From Peribolospora baueri (lineage: Eukaryota; Basidiomycota; Peribolosporomycetes; Peribolosporales; Peribolosporaceae): a stretch of DNA of 64,000 bases. The position numbers and the translations under genes were made by a program. Location: contig JAMDHS010000013.1 in the NCBI GenBank assembly GCA_029717555.1, positions 248,001 through 312,000 of the forward strand, in the 5' to 3' direction. Each line of letters opens with the position of its first letter. Within the stretch, counting starts at the first letter, position 1. The notes beneath the pieces were generated by a model. It saw only the letters and a program-made list of their open reading frames with translations. It was not told where the DNA came from and made no database searches. Below, one piece after another: positions 11,420-22,888 of this stretch.

Positions 11420-12356
11420 GGCTCGCCTTCCGCGTCGCCCACTCGCGCCCCCACCCTTCTCGCCTAGCCCAAGGCCACACGGCTCCTCAGCCCATCCTCG
11501 CGAGGCCTCACTTGCTCGGAAGCACCAACGACAGAGCACGCCGCGCCCCTATGGATTCCTCAACCAGGGCGCATGCCGCGATGTCCGTCGCGAATGTCCT
11601 TCGCCACGCCGCGTGCCGCGCTCTGGGAGAGATTACTAACCCTAAGTGTTTTTGTTGACGCGAGTGAGTTCGCTTTCTTAACATCGAGGACGCGACAAAG
11701 GCCGGGGTGCCGACGCACTCATCCGTCTCGCTGCTTTCCTTGCGCTTCAGGCTGGAGGCGCCGCAGGTCGCGTAGGGAGCACCGCACTTCGCTCAAGAGC
11801 GGGTTTGGGAACCATCAGATGTCATTCGCGGAAGGACTTCTGCTTTCGCAGGCCGCGGCGCACGAGTCAGAACTGTGGACAAGTGAATCGGTGATCGGTG
11901 ATACGATGCACCTGCGCAGCCCCGTACCCGTTCGCTTGACTCGACGGACTCCCCCTCTTCGCTTCGCTACGGGCTTCTTCCCCCGTTCCTCCGGATACCA
12001 AGAGCCGGCTGAGCAAGCCGAGACTCGGTAGAGGATTACGGTCCTGGAAGAAGCGGCGATGAGAAGAGCCGGTGTCCGTCGTCGGCGAAAGCGGGACGGG
12101 GATCGAGACCTGTGCGTCATCGGTCCTTGCTCTCCTATTTTAAAGAAAGGGAGATGCGCTTCTGGGTGGTTCGATCCCATCCGTTCTGCTCGTGGCCACG
12201 GACCGTCGCGTCAGCGTCGTCCTCCGTGGATGCCCTGACGCCCGCTCTAACGTGGTCGCTGGAGAAGTTTCTCACCCTCGCGTTTCACGTCTCTAGCGTT
12301 TCGCTCTTATTTCTCTTCTTTGGAAGGATCGAACGAGTGAGCGCAAGCGTGGAGCC

Positions 12357-12700
12357 GGGTATCCCGTTCGGCCTCCAGCGATGTTCCTTTGGGCCGCCAC
12401 GAGGCTCGGACGGAGATTCCAACTCGCGAGGGTGGCATGGGCGTTCCGTTCAGCTTCCGGCGAAGTCCTACGGGCCGCCTGCGAAGCTCGAACGGGGCCC
12501 CAGCCCAGACCCACCGCGTTCACAAAGACGAATCGGTCGTTGGAGGAGCCTTCCGGCTCCTCTCCCTTACTTCCCGCGCGTCTCAAGCGTCCCGCTCTTC
12601 GTTCCCTTCTTTGGATAGGCCCGGCGAGCGGGCGCGTCAACGGGCGTTCCATCCAGCTTCCAGCGATGCCCCTCGAGGCCGCCGTGCGGCTCGGATGGGC
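12357..12700 (+). repeat. Three diverged copies of a roughly 58-bp unit
   Basis: Copies start at about 12357, 12439 and 12642. Each runs from a ggg-t/cgtt-cc start through a (c/g)agctTCCagcga core to gggccgcc..gaggctcgga-gg. By eye they agree at roughly two thirds to three quarters of positions. The first two are close together; the third is about 200 bases further on, with similar flanking sequence before copies one and three (gct...tctcttctttgga and gct...cccttctttgga), which suggests a larger duplicated block of roughly 280 bp. No protein domain is seen in any frame. Confidence 0.5.
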
Positions 12701-14861
12701 GCTCAACCCCGATCTTCGTTCGGATTACCCGAGTTCCCGGGGCTGGCGCATTTTGCGAGCTCTTTTCGGCGCCAGGGACAGCGGCCTTTTTGGTCCATTG
12801 CCCGAGCGCTTCTCCCACCTCTTTTCAGCGCTCGGTGTGAAAGCTGTTCGAGGTCAGTTGGAACCCGCGTTCGAGAGAGGCATGCGCGCCGTGACGGTCG
12901 TGCCGACAAAGCAGTTTTTCGTCGGCCGCTCTGTCGCGAACGCGCTTGGGAAGGCACATCGGAAAGGAGCTCTAGGGCGCGGTGCTCTCGTCGTTGCTTT
13001 CCTTGCTCTCCTCCTCGCGAGGCGGGCTTTGGACGACAGCACAGAGAAGGTGGCCGTTTGTGCGTTTCGGAGCTGGACGATAGACGACTAAGTTCGTCTG
13101 GTGGCGATGTTCGTCGGTGGGTGCGGAGTCGAGCAGTTCGTGCGATGGCACGTTGTCGTGGGTCAACGGGCGCGAGAGTGATGTCGTCTAGGTGACACTG
13201 GCCCGGCGGCTGGATCTTTTCCTTCTTCCCTTCCTTCAACTCGTCTTCCAGTGCCTTCATCCAGGCCATCCTTTTCGCTTCATGGGTTCGCTGCTTCACT
13301 TCTTCCTTCTGCTATGATCGCTGTCCTATCCTCTTCAGTGCCCTTCGTCGGTTGATCGTGACGGCGGGGCACGATCGGTCCCCTCTTCTCGCCTGACGTC
13401 AGAGTCCTCACGCAGGTGTTCTCCTTTTCCTGCCCCGCTCTTTGCCTTCCTCGAACCGTCTCTGGTTGACGATGAGAGTAGGCCAAAGAACGGGAGGAAA
13501 GGCTAGACTCGTTCCCGTCTCTCTGCATTCTCTCTCCCGCTCCAGGTTCTGCTGCCATTGCACGATCCTAGTGCTTGTTCAGGTGTCTTGCTCGCCTCCG
13601 CGTTCGCACCGTGCTATCGTCGGTGACGGGTAACCCTGAAGGTGCGACTTCAGTCTCGAGCGGTTCCCTCCGACCCTTCTTCCACCTTAGTCCATCAACG
13701 TTCCCATTGAGGTCAAGACCGAACTCTGGGACGGGGCTTCCTTGGCGTACTCCTTCGCGACTGGATGCGAACACGGGAAAGTCCGGATTTGATCCCTTTC
13801 GCGCGTCCTTCGTCTCTTCGTAGAACGAATGGCCGCGAAGGGAATCACGGACGGGCAATGCGGCCCCTTCGGGTGTTGGGAGAACCATGAGGGCTCGTCG
13901 ATCACCCCGCCGCGACGGTTAGTCCTCTCCCTCCTGGAAGGACGATCGCAGGGCTTTGCCTGCTCGGGAGCCACGCTTCGCCGAAGCGGGGTCGTCGGAG
14001 TGGTGCAGAGCTCGATGCGCAGATTCGGTGGTCGGCTTGCTTTCGCCGCATTAGAGCTACGTGCTCGCTTCGCCCGCCCGGTCCGGGCTCTTGCCCTCGT
14101 TCGGTCGCTTTATCGTTTTTCGTCCACTTCCAACGCGGTGACTCGCAGGGAAGCTGGGGGCGAACGCGAGGGGCGATACGGATGGGACGTGGAGCTCAAG
14201 TGGCCTTCCTGCACTTCCGTTCAGGTGCGCGTTGGGGCGATCGCCGCTGTTCTCATGAGCTGCACCTCAGGCTCGTCGGACAGCTGGATCGAGGTGGTCG
14301 AGGAGAAGGTCGGTGGGAGTCTGCGAGGTCCGCGCCTCGTTGTTCCGGTGATACGGATCGGCACGACGTGCGACGGGCGATCTTGGAGGAAGCTTGTGTG
14401 CACCGGCGAAAGCTGGGATGGCGGCTGGACCTGGTGCCGGAGGTGGCTTTGCGAGGAGACGGTCGAGCGAGGAAGACGGCTTCGCGTTCCGCTCGCTTTC
14501 CTCCTGGGAGCGGCGGGAGCGAGGGGATGCCGATCGAAAGCGTGAAGGGCATGGACTCTTTTCGTGCTGAGCGCGTCGAGGGCGCGATCGATGTCTCCCC
14601 TTCCTCTATGGGCTCTCAGGGTGAGGTCGTCGCGATCTCTCACACTTGTCGATTGGGGGCGCCACGAGGTGGAAGGTTTGAGCGGGATGCAGAAGCGCGA
14701 GGGGGGAGGCGGTGTGCTCCTGGGGAGGAAGGAGGGTCCCTGAGCGGAGGGACGAAGACGGGGAGGAGAGAGGTGTGACGGAGGCGCCCTGCCTCTTTCC
14801 GAGGTTCCAGCAAGGGCTAAAGGGAGGAGGGAAGGGAAGGGCCTGAGTCGATCAAGGTCGT

Positions 14862-14925
14862 CGACGAGGAAGGCCCGTCCTCTGCCCTCCCTTCCTCGTC
14901 GGCGAGGCGGCCCGCCTCGCCGACG
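14862..14925. repeat. Nested strong hairpins followed by a T run
   Basis: cgacgaggaagg (14862-14873) pairs with ccttcctcgtcg (14890-14901). Overlapping it, cgtcggcgaggcgg (14897-14910) pairs with ccgcctcgccgacg (14912-14925). The second stem is followed by a short run of T (tcttttttc). The two folds are mutually exclusive at 14897-14901, so the RNA could switch between them. The shape resembles a structured RNA end, but intrinsic termination of that kind is not used by RNA polymerase II; it could suit polymerase III. Confidence 0.45.
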
Positions 14926-15914
14926 TCTTTTTTCAGATGAGTATACGTTCGCTTCTCCGCTTCTGGCTAGGTCCATTGCACAGCGTGCTTATTCCCTCCA
15001 CCTTCGTCGTTCGTCGTATCTTGCGTCAATAGGTCACACTCGTTCCTCGTCTGGCGCCTCGGTCCGTGCGGAAAGGCATGCGGGCAGCATTATGCATTGT
15101 GCGTTATGGTGAGTAGCTGTCGGGCTCTTCTCGTTGCTCTGCCTGTTGGTCTGGAGTCGTCCGTTTTCCTCGAGCGAGTCGGAAAGCGCCCGTAAAGTAT
15201 TAGGATAATCGAAAAAATGCCTTTTAACGAATGGTGGCGGCCGCAAACGTCGAGCGTCAGCTGAAGACGAGCAGATAGCAGGCAGAGAGGGCCGCGCGCG
15301 GTATTTGGTATTTGCCGAAAAGTCGCACACCACGAATTCTCCGAAACCTTCCTCGATGAGATGGTCAAGTGTGGCGTTGTGCCCTTCGTCCGCTTTGAGG
15401 CCCCTGACGAGTTGATAGGATCATGGGGTAATAATTGTGTCTTTGTCTCTTGCCTCAATCGCCCGCCTCTCGCTCTCGGTTGCCCTTTGGCATACACGGT
15501 TGAGTACGCGTTCTCACATCACCTCGACTCCTATATAAGTAGACGGTGGTATCCCAGAACGAGAACCGCTGCAACGGCTCCATCCATCCATCCATCCATC
15601 TGCAACGTGGGAAAGAAAATCAAGTGAACGGCCCGGTCCTTGGGAAGTTGTCGGAGATGATACGCGCGGACACTTTGGCTGGCTGGACCTTCTTTACTGC
15701 TTTTTCCTTCTTTTCATTCCCCGCACGACTTTCCTTCTCTCTTCGCGCTCGCGCCGTTGAGTGAAAGATGGAGGCGACATAGCGTAAAGGCGGACGAGAG
15801 AAGAGCTGGCTAGCTACCTTGCCCACTGTTTCGGCAACGAAGATCGCTTCGGAAGAAGGGACGATTCCGTTGGAAATATGGAATATGGGCGATAGGATAG
15901 GGTGCCAACGCTAT

Positions 15915-17018
15915 TCACAGGGCGCTGTTGGCTTTGGCCGCCGCGGCTTGGCGAGCGGCGGCCTTGGCCCTTGCTCGAGCGATGATGGCCTCCTGCGTAC
16001 GGACGGGCGACGGAAGCCATGTGCCTTGGGTGAGTGCGACAATCGGTCGGGACGATGACGGACGAACGGGCGGACGACTCACCTCGTCAAAGGTCTTTGC
16101 CCAACTGGGACGCGCGGAGACGACGTCGAGCCATTTCTTGAGCCTGGCAAACTCGGGGGAGGTAAGCTTGTCGTGAACCTCCTTGGATCCCTTCTCCCCC
16201 GCAAGGAGACCCTTGGAGGTGAGGAGATACATGCGGCCGATGAAAGGCGAGATGGCCAACTCGACTTGCGAGTAGCGCTGGCCGAGGAAGAAGGGGCCTT
16301 GGTTGGAGCTGGAAAAGAGGAGGTCCTGGAAAAGGGCGAGGCCTTCGACCAGTTTCGGAAGGCTGCTTGCGTCGCCGTCAAGGTGAGCTTTAGACCAGTG
16401 CGACCCGACGAGTTGGGTGTAGCGCTCGATGAGATAGCGGATGCGGGCGCGGGTGAGAGGGCTTTGCGGAAGGGAAGGAAGGGGGGACGAACGAGTGAGC
16501 GAAGACGAGTGGCGGAAGGGAGGCACGGGGATCGGAAGAGAAGAGTTGCTCACTCCTCAGGCAAGATCCCGTCCTTCTTCACGTCGGCGATGTACTCGAC
16601 GATCACCAGGCTCTCCGGGAGATTGTACTCGTTCTGCTTGCCAGGGTTGATCACCAGGACGGGCACCTTGGAGGCCTCGTTCACCTTGGTGTACCTGGTG
16701 TGTGGTCGGAGAGGGCCGAACGGGTCAGTGTCTAATCGGATGATTACGATTCAACGCTGGGTTCGCATGAGCGTGAGCGCAATACTCACCAGGAAGGCTT
16801 GTTTTGAAGGTCAACCGCATAAGGCTCATACGTGAGCCCGCTCTCCTCGAGCGCCAGGAGCGCCCGCTGCGCGTAAGGGCAGACCTGTAGCGGAGCCAGC
16901 TAAGTTAGTCAGCCGACGTGATGCGGGGGCGAACACAGCAAGACGATGTTGAGATGGTGCGCACCCCCGCGGTGTAGATGAGGAACTCCTTGTCGGTCTT
17001 TGTGATCCCGTCGGCCAT
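15915..17018 (-). CDS. Glutathione S-transferase, omega-like
   Basis: Glutathione transferase of the Cys-type omega-like/Gto group, likely cytosolic, acting in thiol transfer or dehydroascorbate-type reduction. The first exon (ATG 17018) reads MADGITKTDKEFLIYTAG, then an intron, then VCPYAQRALLALEESGLTYEPYAVDL with the catalytic cysteine in the CPYAQ motif typical of omega enzymes. The next exons give KVNEASKVPVLVI and YNLPESLVIVEYIADV, the glutathione-binding cis-Pro and ES motifs. A helical C-terminal domain follows (RIRYLIERYTQLVGSHW to KKWLDVVSARPSWAKTFDE), and the last exon ends AAAKANSAL with a TGA at 15917-15915. Size and domain order are normal. It is divergently arranged with BTA1 across a 1.5-kb region. 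Confidence 0.85.
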
Positions 17019-18565
17019 GGTGGGTTGGGTGGCCGGGGTGATGGTCGGGGGAAGAACTGTGGGGGCCTCCACATGACGGACTGTCTCTCTTTTCCACCTG
17101 CGCGAAGAAGGCTTGAACGCCTAAGATAACTCAAGAGCCAAATCGATCAGCGAAAGGTCCGTCTCCGTCATTCACGGAAAGCGTCATCGATCTTCGATTG
17201 AGATTCACCTCCACTCTTCTCTCGGCCGTTCTCACCCCGAGCAACTCTCGATCACGTCTTTCCGTTCGGCTGAACGTCTGCCCGGAAAGCCGGCAGCCGA
17301 CCGATTGCCGCAGCACAGCCGTTCACGTGACTAACCGCAGCCCCGCAGCGAATGTCTCCGGCGATCCTCATTCGTTCGACTGCGCTTCCCGCCGCGGCGG
17401 TTTTAGATGGTTGGATTTTTTTTGTGGACGGACGGACAGCGACGGGGGGATGGGGGGACGGCTCGGCGATGGACGACGACGTCCGATGGTCGAGTCGAGC
17501 CAAAGTCGACGGCGTGAGCCGGCGCGGCTGTGTCTTGGTCATCTCTTTCGTGCTCGTTCGTCAAAGACGCGGCGCCGTCTGAGTGAGCGAGCGCACTGTG
17601 GAGACTCGGGCGTGAGTTAGACGCTATCCGACAGCCGTCGCGGGGGTGAGGAGGGTGTTCCTTGGCGGCTATCGCGGCCCTCAGTGAAGATGTCTCTGTC
17701 GTATCTATACGTACGGGCGAGAGGGTGAATGGAACGATGTTCGAGGTGCGTCGAAGAGGCGGACGAGATTGCCGTGGGGACAAGCGCGGGACCGACGTTA
17801 AGGAGGACCGCATCTCGGCCCGGTGGAGAGCGAAAGCGAGGGCGAGGACGGGCTACGGGTGAGGTTAGATTAGATGGCTAGCTGTACGTATGTGGGCGAC
17901 AGAGGACTACGGTGGTAAATGGAAATACAGGAGACAGACAGCGGCGGGTGGTGGGCGATATGCGTTGGTGAGGGAGGTGTGGGCCACGTGCGGGCGCGCA
18001 CGTTCGTTGGGATCGAAGAAGAACGTGAACGTGTCGAGTCGTATTCGTCGTATTCGTCGTTGACCACGACGTCGCCCAGCCTCGTTCGTTCGTCGTCTCG
18101 CTAGCTTCGTTCGGCCGTCTTATGAGACATTCGGAGCCCAACCGTCGTTCGGACGGCCGATGCAGGACGAAGCCGGAAGGAAGGGCACTACTAACTTGCG
18201 GGCGGTATCTGATTGACTACAAGATAACGCTGGCTTTACATTCTCTCATCTAGCTATAGCGTCTAGTTACTTCTCTAGCCGTCCGACCCCAGAAGTCGCG
18301 GCGCCCAAGCCACTGTCCAATCTTGCTTGACCTCGCTCGCTCGAACCCCTCCGCCGCTCCAGGATGCTGCGATGGGCGGGCGGGCCGGCGGGATGGGACG
18401 GGACAGGAGGATGGCGGGCTAGAAAAGGCTGCCTTCCTCCAACCACCACCACACTCACCCCCGCCTCGTCCGTCCATCTTCTTCGACAGGTAGACAGACG
18501 TGCGCTCCTTTCGCCAGCTCACGCTCCAGTCTGTCTTCTCTGTCCACCTGTCCCTTCTCTTCACC
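17019..18565. promoter_or_regulatory. Divergent intergenic region between GST and BTA1 with two CACGTG sites
   Basis: About 1.5 kb without a supported gene. CACGTG occurs at 17324-17329 (inside tcacgtga) and 17985-17990. Short duplications such as cgtattcgtcgtattcgtcg near 18041 are also present. Open frames here look like chance frames in GC-rich DNA. It should hold both promoters and long 5' leaders. Confidence 0.4.
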
Positions 18566-21500
18566 ATGGCTTCCCTTCTCCCTATTCCCCTCAAACTGCC
18601 CGCTTCCTTCCATCTCCCTGCTTCCCTCCACCTTCCCGCTGCCGTTGCCCCCCACTCGGCCCTCCTCGCCATCCCCAGCCTCGCTGTCTTCCTCCTTGTC
18701 ATCCGCAAGCCTCTCGAGCCGCTCATTCGTTTTGCCTGGTCATGCTTCCTCCAGCCGATCGGAAAGACGAACAGCCAGGCGGAGAGGCTGGATAGGTTTT
18801 ATAAGAACCAGGCAGATGGTGAGGTGCTAAACCAAAGCGCCCTCCGTTCGTCGCCCGCCGCTGCGTTCGCAGGCGCGCTCACGCACACTCGTTTTCTTCC
18901 CCGTGGTGCAGTCTACGATACCACCAGGAATCGCCTTCTCCGTGGTCGCCGGACGATGCTCAAGTGAGTCAATCCTCTCTCTTGTCTCCTCGACTGGCCC
19001 TTAGCGGCCGCGGCGGAGCCTGCTTAACGTTTTCCTTCTCCAGGATGTGTGCCGCTCATCTGATGGCCCAACAGCCCAACTGGAAGGAAGGCGGCTTGAT
19101 CTGGGTGGACATTGGCGGTGGTACAGGTGAAATACCATTCATCCTCTCTTTCCCCGCCATCGATCGAGGGGCTCAACCTCCTTATGGTCCCTCTTCGCAC
19201 AGGCTGGAACATCGAAGAAATGGCCTCCATCATGCCTCTCAGTGCATTCTCCCACATCTACCTCATCGATCTCTGCGAGCCTCTCCTCGAGGTGGCGAGG
19301 AAGCGCTTCGAGGCCAAGGGCTGGAAGAACGTGCATGTGTTGTGCCAGGACGCTACCATGTTCGACCTTGTCGGATTGGAGAAAGGTGGTAAGGGCACCG
19401 TGGATTTGGTCACGATGAGCTACTCGCTTTCGATGGTGAGCATAGCAGAGCACAGCAGTTCGCCCGGAACAGAAGAAAGCCAAGTTCGCTCACCTAGCGT
19501 CTGCCCACTCGACGGTTCGTTATGCGCGAGCGCAGATCCCCAACTTTTACCAAGTTGTGGACCGCGTGTACGAACACCTTGCGCCTCAGACCGGCTTTTG
19601 CGGCGTCTGCGACTTTTGTGAGTGAGGTTTTTTCTAGATATTATTATCCAGACTTGCTGCGTCGCTCTCTCGCCCGTTTCAATTTATGCGTCACGCGTTG
19701 TTCTCTCGCTGATCGAACTCTTCGCCCTATGACGGACGCGCCTCGCATTCGTGCCGGATCGTCGTCTTAGACGTCTCCTCCAAGGACCCTTCGCCTTTCG
19801 AACAGGTCGTCGGCGGCAGCTCCTCGCGCCGCTGCCACTGGTTCAGCGGATGGTTCTGGCAGACCTGGTTCTCCTTCGATCACGTCAACTTGCACCCCAA
19901 CAGGCGCGGTGAGTCGCTCGACGCCCGTCCGTCTACGTTTGTCGCCAATCTCATCGACCCTCATGATTCTCCATTACGCCACCCGTAACACGCAGACTAC
20001 CTCGAGTACAAGTTTGGCACCGTGAAATGCTTCAACGGCCGGAACCACTTCCTTCTCCCCTTCATCCAAATTCCTTACTACATCTGGCTCGGCGTCTCTC
20101 GCGAGCGAGACACGTCCGAGGCGGTGAAGAGGTTCGAAATCGAGGCCGGCAACACCGTCGCTTGTCCCCCTAGTTTCCCGGAGCTCAGCTATTCGCACCT
20201 CATCGAAAGCTCGCGCAACAAGTCGCAAGACCCGGGCGCCGGAATCAAGGAAACGCACCTCGGGCAAGCTGGCGTGGCGAAGAACCGCAAGGAATTGGCG
20301 GAGATGTCCCTCGCCCTGAGCCCTACGACCTTCCCCAACAGCTCGTTCCACTACCAGCACAAGCACTGGAGGCTTCCCTACGTGGACAAGGACTTTGACA
20401 AAGAATTCAGGACTTGGATGTGAGACCCGTTTCGGCCTTGTCCGCCAGTTTAATCCTCCAGTCGCTGATCCCACCGGATGAACTTGGGAATCCTTTGTGA
20501 CCCTTTACCGCTCTTCCCTCAGCTACTCCTTCACGTGGGAGGATCCTGAAGAGGACATGAGGCACCTCAATCTCTCGGAGGACGACAGCATGCTCGTCAT
20601 CACTTCCGCCGGCGACAATGCCTTGCACTATGCGATCGAAGGAAAGCCAAAGAGGTGAGTGCACAGGTCACAGTCGTCGTCGGATCTGGACCCTGCCGCC
20701 GAACGCGCACGACTGACGTGCTGCCTCCTCGACCCCCCTCTCTAGGATTCACGCCGTCGACATGAACGCTTGCCAGGGTAGTTTGCTCGAGCTCAAGTGC
20801 GTCACATCTTCTTTTCATCCTATACTCGGTAACTTTCCGTCTTGTCATCCTAATGCTTCCACTCGCTCGCTTGCCTACACGCATCAGGATGGCCGCCATC
20901 GCCTCTCTCCCATACGATCGCTTCTGGCACCTCTTCGGCAAAGGAAAGGCCATCAACTTCCGCGACGACCTGGACTCGAAGATCTCTCCGTTCCTCTCTT
21001 CCCACGCGTACCAGTTCTGGCGTCAGAACGAGCACTCGTTCGACTCTGCTTTCTACCTGCGAGGATACAGCGGCCACGCTTTGCGATTGGCAAAGGTGAG
21101 CGAATCCAGCCGAGGGCGAGCGCGGAGCGCGAAAAACGACTCGAGCCGCTCACACCGTCCTTCCTTCGTTCCATCTCCTCTACTCCATCAACGTCCAAAG
21201 TTCCTCTTCTGGCTCGCCGGCGCTTCGAAGCACGTCGACGAGTTCTGCTCCGCGCCAACGCTCGCGGAACAAAAGCGGATCTGGGAGACCAAGCTCCGAA
21301 GGGTCCTCCTCGGCCGCCAGCTCGTCCGCGCCGTCATCTCCTCCCCGATCTTCACTTGGAACGCCCTCGGCGTGCCTTGCAATCAGCTCGATTGCTTCCG
21401 GAAAGAGGGTGTGACCGCTTTGCAGGTGGGCAACTCCTTTTCTCTTCATTTCGCCAGGCCTTGCAATTGACTCGCGCATTTGCCGTTCATAGTTTTTGGA

Positions 21501-22476
21501 AGACACCATCGATCCCATCATCGGTCGGGCGCTCCTGAAAAACGAAAACTACCACTACTACTTGGTTAGTCTCAAACTTTTTGACATGCAGGCCTGAACT
21601 TGAGCTACCCACCGTTTTGCGAACCGTCCGAGACGCTTACTCTGCCTCTCTCGCTACGTATGCCCACAGTGCCTCAAGCAGCAGTACTCGAAGGAGTGCT
21701 GCCCCCGCTACTTGCAGTCCGACGGTTTCGCCGCGCTCAAGGCCGATAACGCCGCTCTCTTGGATCGGATCATGGTGAGCGTCCTTTCTCGTGTCCACTG
21801 CTGATCCGACTCACGACAAGCCGGGCGTGTCGACTTATTATCGTTCTCTCCGTTCGCCATTCCCTCCCCTCAGATCCACACGGCTAGCATCGTCCAAGTC
21901 TGCCGCGGCCTCGAGTCCGAGTCTCTCACTCGGGCGATTTTGATGGACCACCTCGACTGGGCCGATCCGTTCGACTCGGACGCCACTCCCGCCCCCACTT
22001 CCTCTACCGCCCCGGGCATCTCTTGGGTCGACTCAGAGATCTTCGAGCTGCGCAGGGTCGTCAAGAAGGGAGGAATAGTGTTCTGGAGGTGCGTGACCGG
22101 TCTTTGAGCAGGCCAGCCCAGCGCTGCGAGGTCTTTGCCAACCATGGCCCGGAAACTCATCCCATCCGGTTGGTTGGCTCACACTTGCTTTTGCGTTCGC
22201 ACCTCCACCCATGACATCTGCAGGAGTGCGGCAAAGCACCCTTGGTACAACGCTCGCTTTGCCAAGATGGGCTTCAAGGTGGAGGCGATCAGCATTCGGG
22301 AGAGCGGCACGAGCATCGACAACGTGAACATGTGCGTTTTGGCGGGCAACACCGGTCGTTTATCGTTCCAAATGCTGGCCCGTGTCGTCCGGTGCTGACC
22401 GACGCTTGTTTTCTTTCTTCCCTCTCGCGATGGCAGGTACGCTTCCTTCTACAAAGCAACCAAGCTGGACGCTTGA
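18566..22476 (+). CDS. BTA1: Betaine lipid (DGTS) synthase, fused methyltransferase and aminocarboxypropyl transferase
   Basis: Makes diacylglyceryl-trimethylhomoserine from diacylglycerol and S-adenosylmethionine, a phosphorus-free substitute for phosphatidylcholine; membrane associated. From ATG 18566 a short Pro/Leu-rich start and one probable membrane segment (LLAIPSLAVFLLVI) lead to the N-terminal methyltransferase: WVDIGGGTG is the SAM motif, followed by FSHIYLIDLCEPLLEVARKR and VDLVTMSYSLSM. The C-terminal half is the BtaA-type (DUF3419) part: SFTWEDPEEDMRHLNL, LVITSAGDNALHYAI, IHAVDMNACQGSLLELK, YDRFWHLFGKGK, and near the end TNVNMCV-type and FYKATKLDA with the stop at 22474-22476. 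Many introns. The methyltransferase comes first, the order known for fungal enzymes and the reverse of the algal one. Full length by eye. Confidence 0.9.
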
Positions 22477-22888
22477 ACGCGGGCTACGCACTAGAATTCG
22501 GATCGCAGTTACAGTACCCGAGTACATGTAACTAATTAAATACCCGCTGAGGGACATTGCTTGTAATCTGCACGCCCGCCCCGGGCGCACTGTGTTCATA
22601 TGATGATGCTGAAGAAGCGAGACCGTTAGTGAGCGAGCGCCCGAGCGATCCTAGTCGGCGTCGCGTGGCCGGGTAGTGCACGTGCACTCCACGTGGCATC
22701 GAGGTGAGCGACGTCTCCCATCGCCGGCGCCGCCTCCGCTGCTTTCGGTAACATCACGTGCTCCGGTCTCACCACTAACATACCATCCACCCCTGGGCTA
22801 GAGAGCAGCCGTCACCCGTTTACTTGGCCACATTCCACAAGCGAATCGAGCGACCGGACAGGGACTTGCCTTGAGCTCGCTCGCCAAG
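22477..22888. promoter_or_regulatory. Intergenic region with three CACGTG sites and a 14-bp palindrome
   Basis: Between BTA1 and the MFS transporter. A perfect 14-bp palindrome, agtgcacgtgcact, lies near 22675-22688, followed closely by ccacgtgg and, about 60 bases on, by tcacgtgc. Three CACGTG cores within about 90 bp upstream of the transporter ATG at 22889 suggest a bHLH-type binding region. Confidence 0.5.

Larger units (their letters stand above)
11012..15914. other. 4.9-kb gap with no recognisable gene
   Basis: The longest stretch here without a gene I can support. It has several long open frames on both strands (for example plus 12381-13091, plus 13829-14545, minus 14976-14221). They overlap each other, are rich in Arg, Ser, Gly and Pro and show no domain, which is what GC-rich non-coding DNA gives. 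Structured features include two copies of gctccggcgga (near 11166 and 11189) in the DJ-1 promoter, a perfect 8-bp hairpin at 11400-11419, three diverged copies of a 58-bp unit at 12357-12700, and nested hairpins at 14862-14925. A tatataag box with a CATC tetranucleotide run lies near 15533-15603. It could be promoter plus a long non-coding RNA, a decayed mobile element, or a fast-evolving gene with introns. Confidence 0.4.

Noticed and set aside
12140-12190. Possible tRNA T-arm and B box (ggttcgatccc with a five-pair stem)
   Set aside because: No matching acceptor stem or A box is found at the right distance upstream, with or without a short intron.
12381-13195. Two overlapping long open frames on the plus strand
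   Set aside because: They overlap in different phases, a third is open on the other strand, and the translations are Arg/Ser-rich without any domain.
13200-13300. Minus-strand stretch with a W-x-x-A-x-x-x-E-like motif recalling retroelement polyproteins
   Set aside because: The match is a few residues only and no reverse transcriptase, integrase or terminal repeat is visible nearby.
14221-14976. 251-codon minus-strand frame
   Set aside because: Low-complexity composition and overlap with an equally open plus-strand frame.
15576-15603. CATC tetranucleotide run as part of a CRISPR-like or satellite array
   Set aside because: Only about six short units without spacers; a simple microsatellite.
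22871-22888. Upstream start for the MFS transporter
   Set aside because: The codon at 22871 is TTG; the first ATG in frame is at 22889.
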